NCBI GenBank assembly: GCA_951799425.1
Contig: OX637402.1
Span: 21,465,844 to 21,529,843, forward strand
Direction of reading: 5' to 3'
DNA from: Ilex aquifolium
Taxonomy: Eukaryota; Streptophyta; Magnoliopsida; Aquifoliales; Aquifoliaceae
DNA length: 64,000 nt
The notes below the pieces were generated by a model, which did no database searches, was not told the origin of the DNA, and worked only from the letters and a program-made list of their open reading frames with translations. Both the position numbers and the translations under genes were made by a program. Below are positions 12,414 to 24,327 of the stretch, piece after piece; position 1 is the first letter of the stretch; each line of letters starts with the position of its first letter.

Positions 12414-12419
12414 AATAAA
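12414..12419 (+). terminator. Poly(A) signal candidate of the GASA gene
   Basis: AATAAA in GGGAATAAAATC, 121 bases after the stop codon. A second A/T-rich stretch follows at about 12470-12545, so the exact 3' end is uncertain. Confidence 0.55.
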
Positions 12420-13541
12420 ATCACTGATGCTGTCAGCCCATTGTTGAATAATCTCCTGATTGGAGGGATTATAGTTATAAAATCCCATGACCAATGTAAT
12501 CTTAATCAAATCCCATTATAGTGTAATGGGTGTTTAATTCATGAAAAACAAGGAAGACCGAATAATGAAAACATGATTGTTTGAATTTTATGTATCATAG
12601 ATGTTTATTTTATGGTTCGTTTTTTTGTGTGATTATTATCTCTATTCAAAATATGCAACTTATTACTACGTACCCATCTCTCGTTCTCTGTCGGCCCTCT
12701 CCTTATGCATGCATATGTATAAGTGATGTATGAGTGAGTGTATAGACCCATAGATGAGTGAGGCGGTCACCCACGGCCCCTACCCGTCTAGGGCCTAGCC
12801 CCACTTGTCTGTTCTTCATAAAATTATTCAATTAATTTTATGAAATAATTAGAAAAATGTACTTAAGATATTACATCATACTATCAAAAAATTATAAAAT
12901 ATTCTTTTTTTAAATATATATTTAAAAAGAATATTTATAACTTTTTGAGAGAGGTCTAATTCTTATGTCATTTTCAAAAAAAAAAATGTAACATAAAAAG
13001 TTTAATAACTCGTTAGAACTACAAGTTTCTTGTGTTTCACAATTACGAAGGTTTCTTTCCTATTTTTGAAGTTACACTTATTTCTTTCTGGTTTTTTCAA
13101 TTTCATTTTCTGCAAAAGTATGAATTAATTTACATGCAAATAGTTTGATACTGCTACTAACAACAAATAGTGGCCACACAAGGCACCTCTATCCTATGGG
13201 TGAAGACATAGTCTCTCAGGATCCCATTGAAGTTCATTTGGAGGAGGAGACTTATAAGGATCGTATTGATTCTTCAAACATACATAGGCCAACTAAACGG
13301 TATTCCCGTAGCACTTGGGGGTCATGGACTATTGCTTTCAGTTAATCTGCACAGCCAAAGTATATCTATTATGTAGTATAAAGACTGTATTAAACTGTAA
13401 TCAATCTGTTGAAGGACTCTTGAAAGAATCTCCAGATCATTGGGATCATATTGATTCTTCATACATACATTGCATTTTCATAACAAATTTAACGCTCCCT
13501 TTCTATCTGGGAAAAAAATTATTCAAAGAAAGTACTTACAG
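12420..13541. other. Intergenic between GASA and mTERF genes
   Basis: No confident gene. A plus-strand ORF at 13145-13345 contains a protein-like stretch (MGEDIVSQDPIEVHLEEE). About 180 bases further on, a related segment repeats: ATTGATTCTTCAAACATACAT near 13267, and ATTGATTCTTCATACATACAT near 13449. I regard this as a decayed captured fragment or duplication. A GC-rich patch near 12755-12810 may be a transposon end. Confidence 0.4.
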
Positions 13542-16500
13542 CTAAAACCGCACCCAGCAACGGGTGCATTGTGCCATACAATCTCCCTTACAGTCGATGT
13601 TATAACCCAACACTTTTGGATTTCGAAGGAGGAGGTTTCGTAGAGATTTCCCTTTTATTCCCCATTCCTTCTCCAAAACATTGACATTGGTCTTCAACTC
13701 GTCTTCAAGACTACATCCAAGAACTTCAGGAAATTTCTTGAGCAACTTGTGAAGATCTTCATCTGAAAGGCTTAAACTCCTTAGATAATCCAATATTTCA
13801 TTTACAACTTCATATTTTGGCACTTCTTTCTTCCTTTCTTCACCCCAATAAGGTGAATGGATCTGTCCAAATGCTTTTCCTAGCATTTTCTCTTCCTCCT
13901 TAACGCTAAATTTAAATGCAGACAGAGCTTGTTTACAAGCATCCCATGTTTTCTTTTCATCATTGCTTAAGGCTACATCATCAGTTTGTCCGGTAGAATG
14001 CAGCTCCCATTTCTTAGACGCATAATCGGTGATCCAAGCTCCTCTGAAGACACTTGGTGGAACACCATTCAGAAAGTTCACATTCCCTAGACCAATACTC
14101 GATGCTGCTTTGCCAGGGTCAGGCTGTAACAGAAATGGCAAATTCTAAGATCAGATGATCCGGGAAATAACACTTTTCCTGGACTGCGTAAGATACAGAT
14201 GTGTTTTTGAAGCACATGAAACAGAAGCATACAGAGGAACAAGTAATTCAGGAGACAGATAATTAACATGTACGTGAAAATATCATGGCCACATGGTGGC
14301 AATCAGTTTAACCCTGATGTTTTGCTAACTGAATGCAGATTGTTGTTTACAAAAAAATTTCTAGGGAAGTATTCACAATATGCAAGAATGTTTCAAAGTT
14401 TGATTTGCAATAGTTTTAAAAAATTTCAAACAGCAACAGTATGCTAGCCTGGAGACTCCAACTTCCCAGCAGCATTTCCCTTTTCCAAAAGGTGACACCT
14501 CTCCTTAAGTTCAAAAACCTTGTCTTGCAACGCCTACAAGTGTAACAAACAAATGATTTCATACGCCTGACATCAGTTGATGATTAGAAAGAAGTTTGCT
14601 TAAAGGGAAATCGGACATACATCTTTTCTCACAATCGACGAAATGCAAATACTAGTGGGAGTCACAAGGGAACACAGAGGTATGAAATGACTGCGTTCCT
14701 TGCATCAACATGGGACGGAATGTCGGCATCTGCTATGGATGCCATTATCACCAATTATATAACACTTCATTACTATGGGGACAACAGTATATTAACTTGG
14801 GCAATATTGTTATTTGATGGCAAAATTTGTCAGCTTTTGGAGGAGAGCACAATTCTGATCTAGACATCATGGCCCTGAGTCACGGAAATTGTCTTTCCAC
14901 ACTCAGGGTAAGGCTACATATAAATGGCACTCTCCAAACCTCGCAGTGAAAAAAGTCTCATGCTTTGGGCTGCCTTTTTAGGAAAAAAACAATTAAAATC
15001 ACAATAACAATAGTTATTGCATCATACACATCAAGATGACACAATGAGCTAATAATTAATTTCATTGCCTTTTAGTAATTTCGGAGCAAAACAGCTCAAA
15101 ATTCGGACTGTTGTGTCCTCCTAATGCAATCCAATTTAAAGCATAAATCCCATGCTTTCGAATGCGGCCATATCACCATACTAAAAAGAACAAATATAGT
15201 TCAAATTTCATGCATCATGCAAGATGGTAATCAACAGTGTATGGTTAGCACAACGGACATTGGGAGTAGGTATTAATATTATCGACCCATGAAGTGCTGG
15301 AATCTGCTGTGTCGGGCAGAGATCCTTAACTCGTGCAGAGTGCCCATGCAACATAGAACTCGTCTAGGTGCTTTTCACATAATGCAAACTAAAAAATTCG
15401 AAAATTCAATGGGCAGATGAGTTCTCTATGTCAATGAAATCAGGCCACTAACATCTGCATAGAACTCGTCTAAATCCTTAAGAGGACTGTTGATCGTGTT
15501 TTGTTGTTCCATGGTTGCCTGTGTAAAGTGGCGTTGCTCCTCACGGAGGAGTTCACTCAAACAAGTATCCAAAGATGGTGAAGGAACTCGGTTCATCAAG
15601 CTGGACCGAACATTTTCAAAATCTGGACGCAATTTCATCAAGAATTGATCTGCCTTTCATGAACTTTTTGAATAGCACACAATGATTCATCCGGCACTGT
15701 GGATGAAATGGCTCCCTTGCGTGTAGTTGGAAATGTCAAATTCCAATTGAAATCTGCGAGCATCACTCTCTTGGTTGTAAACCCGTTTCAAATATTCCCA
15801 CATACATTTGGCTGTTTTATATGGTCGGAGATTTAAAACAATGTGGGAGTCAACAGAACTCAGTACCCAACTCATGATACGAGCATCCTGTACTTCCCAT
15901 TCAGCAGCTTTGGTAGTCTGTAGGTTTAGGATTTGATCCATCAAGATGGCCCCATAAATTTTTGCCTTAGCTATATATTTGGAATTGAAATTTCCAAGAA
16001 AAGTAGTTTTTCCCCAAAAATCGAACACAAAGGAAATCAGATTTTTCAATAGACATATTTGGCTAGGAGGAATAAATCAGGCCACGAAAATAGAAGACAA
16101 GTCTTATCCTCAACAAGAGATTCAACAGGATCGCAATACTCAACAAAATCACTGTTGGCTAGTCAAAGAAAGGAGAAACCACAAAGTTATCAGTCTAAAA
16201 TGTGCCAAAAATACCAGCCAACAATAATGAAAGGAACCAACCAGGATGAATGCAAGCAACCAAAGATCTTATCCCCAAGAAAATAAACTTTACCCCCAAA
16301 GGATTAAGTTTCAGAAAAAAAATAGAATTAACTCTGATTCTAAAAAAAATTCAGAAACTTGAGTCAGATGGGCAGATCGTGATGAAACCAAATTGCAGTA
16401 AAATGTCAAGACGATGCACTGAAAGAAGAGAATGGCTCTGATACCATGTCAAAACAAAAACACGAGTTGCTGGAAAATTTTGCCGACTCATGGTCAGGCT

Positions 16501-17683
16501 CTTCTCCTTAAATAGAATGTTGTCTCACAAGATTACAGCAATATGTCCTACTCTATAGCTCAAGTGAATCAATTAAAATCCCTATTCTACGTATCCAATA
16601 ACCATGGTTACCACAATTCGCTAAACCCTTAACGACCCACGATTTGGATACATTGATCCCAAACGAGGTGGGTTCGCGATCCAGATCACCAAAATAGATG
16701 ACCCCAAATTGTAATACTAACACTAAATCAATTTGCTTTAGAACATGTAGCACAAATATAAAATATATATTAATTGACTACATTTATATAGATTTATAAT
16801 TATATATTAGTTTAGATAATAGAAAATCAAGCACAACTATAAGATAAATGGTAACTAACTTAGTGTTTATGAAATAAAAGTTACAAACTGAATCTTAATT
16901 TAAGACAATTTGGGATCAAGAATTTTGACGATTTGGATCACGAACCCACCCTATTTCGCAACCCCAGTTCGTGAGATGCTTGGAGTACCTACAATCCCAG
17001 TAACTATGGTTGTTGAGCGCTAAGTTTCACGTTTTCCCCTTAATGCTCTAATATCCTCAGGAGATGCTAGGTTAGTAAACAGTTGTTGTCTTACCGCTTG
17101 TGTGAACCAATTCCTCAAAGGTAGCTGTTGAATGTTCCAAATTTCTTAGAGGAAGTTGGTGTTTGCCTCCTGTGTTAACTTGCTTTTCCTGTTAACTCTG
17201 TTTTTGATTGCCTTCTTAGTTAAGTAGTGAACTCCTCGTAATTGAGGCAAAAACAATCTACTGGAAGCCCAAACCTTTTAGCAGTAATTAGATCAATTGT
17301 GGGCCAAATCGGTCTGCTTAGTGGAAGTTAGTTGGACACATTGCACCAGTAGACTATAACATGCCCGCGCACAAATTAGAAGTTGGACAAGTCTATTTTC
17401 CTGTTTTTAGCACTCCAAAGGAGTATTTGTATCAACAATATCATGTTTCAAGAAAAAATAATTCAAATTCATAGTATTCAAGCACTCATGTTTTCTGAAG
17501 GAAATCGATTCAAAATTATGGTCTTGATTGTCATATGGTACTGGAACTAAAATGGAATCACTTATACGTGGCTCTTACACAAGCATTAAACAGTAGTAAT
17601 AATATTATACTCACAGAAGAAAAGAAGAAGCATGCTGTAGAGTCAAAGGTCAGCAAAGGAGAAGCCAATGATTTTCCCAGCAT
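13542..17683 (-). CDS. mTERF-family (organellar transcription termination factor-like) protein
   Basis: The last exon, 13542-14123, is certain. It follows a CAG acceptor and encodes 193 residues that start PDPGKAASSIGLGN and end in a cysteine-rich tail (DCKGDCMAQCTRCWVRF). Residues about 95-170 of this exon carry two mTERF helical repeats, with the LLKKFPEVLGCSLEDELKTN and LLLRNPKVLGYNIDC patterns. A probable first coding exon is 17615-17683 (MLGKSLASPLLTFDSTACFF, hydrophobic and hydroxylated, transit-peptide-like, ending at GTGAGT). A middle exon candidate ends at 14533 (ALQDKVFELKERCHLLEKGN). Its join to the last exon is unresolved: the simplest phase-0 donor is AAG|GTTTTT near 14518. mTERF proteins bind nucleic acid in mitochondria or plastids. 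The intron between 14533 and 17615 carries copia and MITE insertions. Confidence 0.75.
15386..16433 (-). pseudogene. Ty1/copia gag remnant
   Basis: The segment 15687-16049 encodes a copia-type gag start. It contains the words YGAILMDQILNLQTTKAAEW, IMSWVLSSVDSHIV and CMWEYLKRVYNQESDARRFQ, typical of the UBN2/retrotran_gag family. It continues, broken, into 15426-15641 (LSELLREEQRHFTQATMEQQ). No protease or pol follows and no 3' LTR was seen, so the element is truncated. It sits in an mTERF-gene intron, in the same orientation as the gene. Confidence 0.8.
16434..16446 (-). other. Retrotransposon primer-binding site (initiator Met-tRNA type)
   Basis: On the minus strand this reads TGGTATCAGAGCC, the canonical plant copia primer-binding site complementary to the 3' end of initiator methionine tRNA. 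It fixes the inner edge of the 5' LTR at 16447 and the direction of the adjoining gag. Confidence 0.9.
16447..17361 (-). mobile_element. Probable copia 5' LTR, interrupted by a MITE
   Basis: The inner edge is firm because it abuts the primer-binding site (minus strand ...GTTTTGACA|TGGTATC). A TATTTAAGG box lies about 80 bases inside it. The outer edge at 17361 is a guess, based on a minus-strand TGTTATAGTC start and LTR-like composition. An inverted-repeat element at about 16595-17013 interrupts it. Confidence 0.45.
16595..17013. mobile_element. Inverted-repeat MITE, ~420 bp
   Basis: The left arm (CAATAACCATGGTTAC, then GTGGGTTCGCGATCC, then CCCCAAATTGT) is matched, inverted, by the right arm (reverse complement CAACAACCATAGTTAC, GTGGGTTCGTGATCC, TCCCAAATTGT). 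The arms are about 130 bases with mismatches around an AT-rich loop. No clear target-site duplication was found. Confidence 0.6.
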
Positions 17684-18399
17684 CTCTGCACTGTGCAAGG
17701 AATGGTGAAATACTAAGCAGCTTTCCTAGACTAAATATTCTGTAAGCAACCAAACTTGTTTGAGAATAGCTCCTGACATTTTGTTTGAACAGCTTTAAAA
17801 TTCAATGGAAGTTTCCGTAACAATTAATACCAGGTATTCACCATATTTAAATGATCAAGTTCGATGTAAGGAAAACAAAATTAATTGGTAACCAAATTAA
17901 GAACTATGAAAAAACCATTCAGCTATTAGTCAGATTTAAAAGTCAACAATGACTATGCTAGTTTGCAGAGGGAACAAAGGATCCATATGCCAGGAAGCTA
18001 ACATGGCGTAGCCAGAGGGTCAAGAGAGTTCAAAAGAAGATTCATCAATGGCTGTAGTTCCAACCCATAATAGCCTGAACAGCATTGCACTAAAATCATT
18101 CAACTGTCCAAGAGCCATAAAGCAAGCATTAAGACCATTTCATAAACCTTTATGCGGTGGAATTCCGAAGAAAGCTAAAGTTCTCTTTATGAAATCCACA
18201 TGGCAATGTTGCACAGAAACCAAACCAACAAAAACAAGCTCCTCTTTAAGACACGTGCTTCTTATATGCTTAGTAGTATGCCCTAAGACTAATCGTATAG
18301 ATGACATTTTGAGATTGTACTAGCAACATTCATTACTTAATTAAATAAAAGTGCAAGTTTATTTATCATGTTACTGGTTTATTTCATTTTAACATACAT

Positions 18400-19930
18400 G
18401 ATAAAATCCATATAGTATAAGTTAAGAATATAGTTTTTTAAGGTGTTGAGAAGAGGAGACTTATACTTCTTAGTACTTAACTCTTAAACGTCCTAGTCAT
18501 AAGATTACTATGTGGGAACTCTATAATCTAGATAGACTAGCAAGTCTAGCATACATTATACTTGCTCATGTTTAATATGAGGTGACTCGTTCAAGTCACT
18601 AATGTAGGGACATTGAAGCAGATGTGTGTGTGTTTGTTAGAAAACAAGTTCACTGAACGTGACTATTGACTAACATAGGATTTTTTATATAGAGTTTTAC
18701 ATACTTGCCAATGTTAAATCTTAAGATACAATTATGTAACTGATCCTTAGACCTGAGACACCATGGTTGTCTTGTGCTAACCATACAACATATTCATATA
18801 CTAATCATGTGACTTCAATTTGTATCGTTGGACATAGTTAGACATACATGAGACTTATGAGTGTATAACATGAAATCTATCATCCTTAGTAAAAAGGAAG
18901 AATGTCTTAAGTGATCTTCTAGGACGTGACTAAATGAGTCATTGGCCAAGGCGCAATGACAATTAGAAAATAGTTTCTAATTGATCATTAGGAGTCTTAG
19001 TCCTAAGATCGATCACATAAGATTGAGTTAAAGGTTTGATAGTAATTTCATACCCTAATAATTCAATTAGAATATTGTGTGATAGAATGATTGAATTGTG
19101 TGGCCACTATAGCAAAATAGGTTCTTTACCTACTTCGTGCTTATCCAAGGATTGATCATGATATACTACTTGATGTCATTCATGATTAATAGAAGCTCGA
19201 AAAACAAAATTAGTATAAATATATTATTCTTTATAAATGGAGAATTAGAAGAGTTCTAATTCAAATTAAATTAGAAAGAATTCTAATTTGAGAAGCTAAT
19301 TGAAGTTAGTATCGAATTTCTACAACCGGATAAACTTGAACCTATAGCGCCACACACAACAAAGTTGATTGGGAACTGAAGGTGAAAGGAGAGAAAACCA
19401 AATAAGAGTTAATTGGGGAGAAAACCTAATTAAGAGTTAATTAGGAACTTAATTACATTTAATGGTTAATAATGGAGTCATTATGTAATTATGAGATAAT
19501 TACAATCAGACCTAAATTAGGATTGAGGTCATCTAAGGCTCTATAAATATCCTCAAAGAGAAGGTGGATTGATATGATCAATATACTATCTTGCTAGCAG
19601 AAGAAAAATTCACCTTCATTCTCTCTCTCTACTAGTTCATCAAAAGTTGAGGTAGATCCTTTAAGTTTATCAATTCGTGTGGATACCGATAGATGCCAAA
19701 CAATTGCGAGGCTTGGGGTAAAGATTAAATTCAGATTTGAAGATTCAAAGTTGTTTGAGAAAATTTGAAGATCGTTAAAAACACGCTTTAAGAGGTAACA
19801 CTTAATCTTCTCTATAGATGTAAGGTTTTGGTTTGTATTAAATATGAATAGATGTTGGAATGAAGAATCAATTTTTTAAAAATTCCGTTGCGTTCTTTAC
19901 ATGATTCCTTTCATCCCCACGCTGCAAAAC
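18400..19930 (+). mobile_element. LTR-like remnant (copia-type)
   Basis: The right part has LTR composition in order: a TATAAATATCC box near 19541, a CT-rich leader near 19620, and a 3' end reading AAATTCCGTTGCGTTC then CATGATTCC. That end resembles many plant copia LTR 3' ends. The left boundary is not defined. No primer-binding site or coding region is attached, so it may be a solo LTR. Confidence 0.4.
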
Positions 19931-21022
19931 CCCCCGAATTTGATACAAATTCATAGCACATTAACTAATTGAGATACCCCCAATAACCAATACAACCACA
20001 TATTTACCAAAAATTCTTGAACATTCAATTATATGATGGAATGATAACATATAGACTGCTCTGCTCTTCAGTATTGGAGTCACTTACATCTCATTCCGTT
20101 GCACTAAATGGTATATGAACTTATCAGAAACCAAACCCCCACCCACTAAGAAAAAAAGGAAAAAGTAAAAGGAAAAAGACAAAGAACAATAACTCATTTC
20201 TTGTTTGTATCGTTATTAACTTTTCGGAAAACAAAAAATTCTTGTTAGTAACAAGATCAAGGTCTGCTATCAATCATAGGCCTAACTGATTAATTGTTAT
20301 AAGGTCTACACCAGATCAGAACCCACTGAGTTGCAGGTACTGATCACACTAAAAAACAAATTCGCAATGGTTTCTTATGAAAATCTCCAATTCATAAGCT
20401 ACCAAAAACAAATCCAAGAAAGAAAAAGCCTACACGAAAGCATAATGAATCCAATGCATACATAAGTCATTCAAATGCTCCGTGAATGAGGGAAGTATTG
20501 TTCCCAAACTAAGAAATAGATTTCAAACAGACATAGGCATCCACAAGGTACGCCACATACCTAGGATACCGTACAACTATTTGCATGAGAGAACATCAAT
20601 GGATCAATTTTAAATGCTACAGTTCAAACTGAGTGACGCTTAGAAGTATATGCATTAGTACTTCCGTTGGGGAATAAAAAAAGATCTAAAGAAAATAAGT
20701 TAATAATAATAGTAATGCGTGTTAGCATAAACTGACAGTTCTTACATGTACATCTGATCTGAGCATAATGGAATTACATAGTGAACCTTGTTTAAATATT
20801 AATAATCGATAATGGCCATACTGATCAATGTCCTTCATTTTACTTCCTTTTTTGTTCCTTTTTAATTTGGCGTCTTCAATACTCACACCATCTTCAGCCC
20901 ATATCCATCATCATAGAACTCCTTTTCCACGTGCAGCAAGGGATAACAACTGCATTTCATACTCATGATGTAATAAATCCACAGCCATTCACCGAGAAAG
21001 CTTCATTCAGATCTTCGGCAGG

Positions 21023-21079
21023 TTAGATACCCAAATTGCCAATATATGCAGAACTCTCCCGTGGCCAATGTTTCTGAAC
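21023..21079 (-). other. Possible terminal coding exon of unknown gene
   Basis: After an acceptor (TTGAACAG) the minus strand reads VQKHWPRESSAYIGNLGI then stop. This is 18 residues with a composition more protein-like than its surroundings. I found no matching upstream exon. It could be an alternative 3' exon spliced from 22931-23150, or chance. Confidence 0.25.
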
Positions 21080-22930
21080 CTGTTCAAGAAAAGTGCTTTT
21101 ATGTCTTCTCGAGCACCTTTAGCAACCTTATTAGTGAGTAAGAAAGAAAGGAAATATACGGTTTTGGACATGGTGGTTAGGCATGTAAACGAATCAAGTC
21201 AAGCTTGAACTCAGTAGAATTCTCAGATTAGCTAGATTCTACATCAAACAAACTGAATTCAGCTTGGTCTGCTCGAATCTGGTCATGATACATTGCTACA
21301 AGATCTAGAACCTTCTCAACGACTTGTAGCATCTCCTCTAATACCCTTCCAACACGCTACGATATGACCTGAATGTCCCATATGTCCAACTTCTTATTCG
21401 ATCAAGTATTTCGTGTGTATCGCGCAATACCATTCCGCGATACCGCGGCCATTGTATTTCGCCGAGTCAATGGATGATACTGCAACCTTAACCCACACAT
21501 TCACTAATGAGATAACGTCGCCTACTATCCACAAATGCTCAAGGAGTTGCTTAACTGACCTAGAGTCTAACTTATTCTGAACTGCAAATGAGTCGTGTAC
21601 TTCAATCACGACTTTTAAGCCTAAGTTCTAGCTCAGCAGCCCCTTAAGTTTTAGAAACTATGCATGTGAACTACAAAGTATAGCTGATTATAGGTTAATA
21701 TTTGGTTGACAAAAAGAGATTTGGCTCCAAAAATAAACTGGTATAATAATTAACTATATTTTATCAGCGTAGAAAAGTTTAAAATAAAAGCAAGTGCCAA
21801 AAATAACTGAAAGTGTAAAAATTTGAATACAATCAGTACTAATTTGAAAGGTGTTATAAGCAAATCAACAGGGAAACAAAACAAGGTGTTAAATATAATA
21901 TCTTAAAAATAATTCAGTCAGATATAAGAATAAGTTAAGAAAATAATCTAAAGAAAAATAAAGAATTGAAATAAGAAACTTGATTTTCTCCATAATACGT
22001 TACTAAAAAATGAAATATTAAGAAAATAGAAAAGAAACTTGATAAGACAAACAAAAACCAAAATAACAACCACACAAAAGAACAGCTAGAAAAATTAATT
22101 ACAAGACTAGAACAAGTGACAAAGATTGCAATTGCAGCAATATAATAAATGAACTAGGAACAAAAACTACCTAAATCTGGAGGATAATCAAAACCTCAGT
22201 ATTTGATCCAGATGAACCTATGTCGTGAGAAATAAGTACTGAAGAGTTTGCCAAAGCAATCTTTCAAGTACAAGCAGAACTTAACCCCACTAATTTCAAG
22301 AAATAGTTAACAATAAGGTAGCCCCTACAGATGATGAAGCCAAAGGAGGCGTTGGAAGTTAATACGGAGAAAGTTTTTGATAACGCCACTGTTCACATAT
22401 ATAAAACTAACTGAAACTATAACACCCGAAATTTATTTATTTATTTTGCTGATAATCAACTACCCGTATTAAGTTTCGCAAAAATATTCAAAAAAATGAG
22501 TAAAACATTCAAGATGGGTATATTCGAAAGAACGGTAATTCATATATATAAAGAATCAAATAATGCAGACGACTTACCAATATTTGGGAATTATGCTTAA
22601 AGGAATTTATCTGTGATAAAAAAAACTGCCATAACTACTCTTCTCAGCTGTCAGAGCAATAGCTCCCTACATAATTGGAGCAGTATGCAGATAAAAGAGC
22701 CGAACTTTTTTCCCTTGTCAGAATTAGGCACCAAAGAAAAGTGCAAAGAGAGCCCATTACAAACTAAGAATCACCAAAACCCAAAAATACCAATTTCAAA
22801 ACACCAGCACTTTGTTAATTACAGCTACATCATGAGAGAAAAGTAACTATTGCCCATCAAAAAACTCCAATGGGTCAGCAGATTTTGCATGTAACTTAGT
22901 AATTTTGGAGAAATTAACTGTAGCTAGTAC

Positions 22931-23150
22931 CTGGAGTGGTGTGCTGAACGGGTCTTTGACCCTTTGCAGTGAAGATCCAAGAAATGACCCTTCGTCTCCG
23001 ACACTCCAGTTGAAACTTGAGAGAGAGAACAGTTGTTAGGTAGTTGAGAATCCAATCTGGGAGGTGGATTCCACTCAGGCGTTTGCGCCACAAGACGTTG
23101 ATCAGGAGAGTATACCTCGTCCCTCCCTGCACCGACTAGCTACGTAATTA
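22931..23150 (-). promoter_or_regulatory. Probable 5' UTR exon (mTERF gene or alternative transcript)
   Basis: On the minus strand this is a GC-richer block ending in a donor, ACTCCAG|GTACTAG, with exon edge 22931. It has no in-frame ATG-started ORF of note. The next plausible acceptor linked to a start codon is CACAG before the exon at 17615-17683. Evidence is compositional only. Confidence 0.4.
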
Positions 23151-23184
23151 AGTTTGGGCCTAAAAGCCCAAATCCCGCCTAATA

Positions 23185-23300
23185 TTTTATGGAGCAATGC
23201 CATTACATGGATTTGATGAACTAATTAGCGGCTTAATTTGATGAACTAATTAAAGAATTAAATCCTTTAATTAGTTCATACATGGCATTGCTCCATAAAA
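23185..23300. mobile_element. Small MITE, 116 bp
   Basis: The ends are identical inverted 19-mers, TTTTATGGAGCAATGCCAT. The interior also folds: TGAACTAATTAAAG pairs with CTTTAATTAGTTCA. A 17-base word, TTTGATGAACTAATTA, occurs twice in the left half. There is no clear target-site duplication. Confidence 0.7.
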
Positions 23301-24327
23301 AATCCTACTCTTTTGTTAATACATAATACAACTATTCATCATGTCAATTCTTTAAATTCATACAAATTTATTACTTAATTTTATGAAACATTAGAATGTG
23401 TTCATAGATATAGATGGATTGTGGAGTTTTAAATGGAATATTATATATAGTGAAATATAATATTTCTCAACAAACAAAACAACACGCTGATAAAATATTA
23501 AAATTCAAGAAATTCACCTCAATAAATGGAAAGAAAAGTGTGAGATAAAGTTTGGAGAGCCATATGGAGCAAACAATAAAAGGCAACTAAAGAGATTCAT
23601 GGAGCAATTCTAATATTAAAAAATTAGTTGATTCTAAATAATTCAGGTAAGATTTTCTTTAATAAAGATAAATTACACATAAACCCCCTTAGTTACACAT
23701 TACCCCCAAACACAAAAGTTTAATCCAAGTACTGGGGCAAAGTGAAATAAAATCACAGAATTTAAAAGGCAGAGGGTAATAATAATTGATTAGTGTGAAA
23801 CTAATAATCATAATTAAAAAAATAATTTGAAATTCGTGATAGTTAAAGGAATAATACAACATAGAAATTAAATTTAGGAAAGTCAACATGCAATTTATCC
23901 AATAAAAGCTCTTACATTTTCTTTCTTTTTTAAAAACTAGTTAATGCACACGTGCGTTACACATGAATTATTTTGATTATAAATTATTGTAAAAATAATC
24001 ACATATTTGTTTAGTCAGAAGTTTGAGACATTCATAGAGAAATGAAATTGCTATGTCATTTGAACTTTGTTATGCTAGCAATGCAGGTGTTGTAAGTGAA
24101 TAGTGATGGCAACCAGAAATCTTCATCACCTATCAGATGTATTTGTCATAAAAGAACATAAAGGAAAGGGTATATTGCACTGATCAAAATGAATAATAGA
24201 AAGATTCTAGCATTAGATTTACAAAGATGTTTGTTATATTTGTCGTTATCAACAATTTTTTTGAAGGGAAGAATTCATACGCATGGTAGATGCTGAGTAT
24301 TCAAAGAGTATCAAGAACTCCTTGAAA
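23301..24327. other. AT-rich intergenic sequence
   Basis: No gene seen. The stretch 23670-23900 starts with ACACATAAACCCCCTTAG, like the end of a MULE-type MITE, but a matching second end was not found. Confidence 0.4.

Larger units (their letters stand above)
17684..22930. other. Large mTERF-gene intron or upstream region
   Basis: If 22931-23150 is the 5' UTR exon, this is its first intron. It contains an LTR-like segment (about 18400-19930), a small exon candidate (21023-21079) and otherwise AT-rich sequence with no supported gene. Confidence 0.4.

Noticed and set aside
12755-12810. GC-rich patch possibly a hAT end
   Set aside because: No partner end or duplication found.
18048-18323. 91-codon plus-strand ORF
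   Set aside because: No splice or promoter context and no recognisable family; lies in an mTERF-gene intron.
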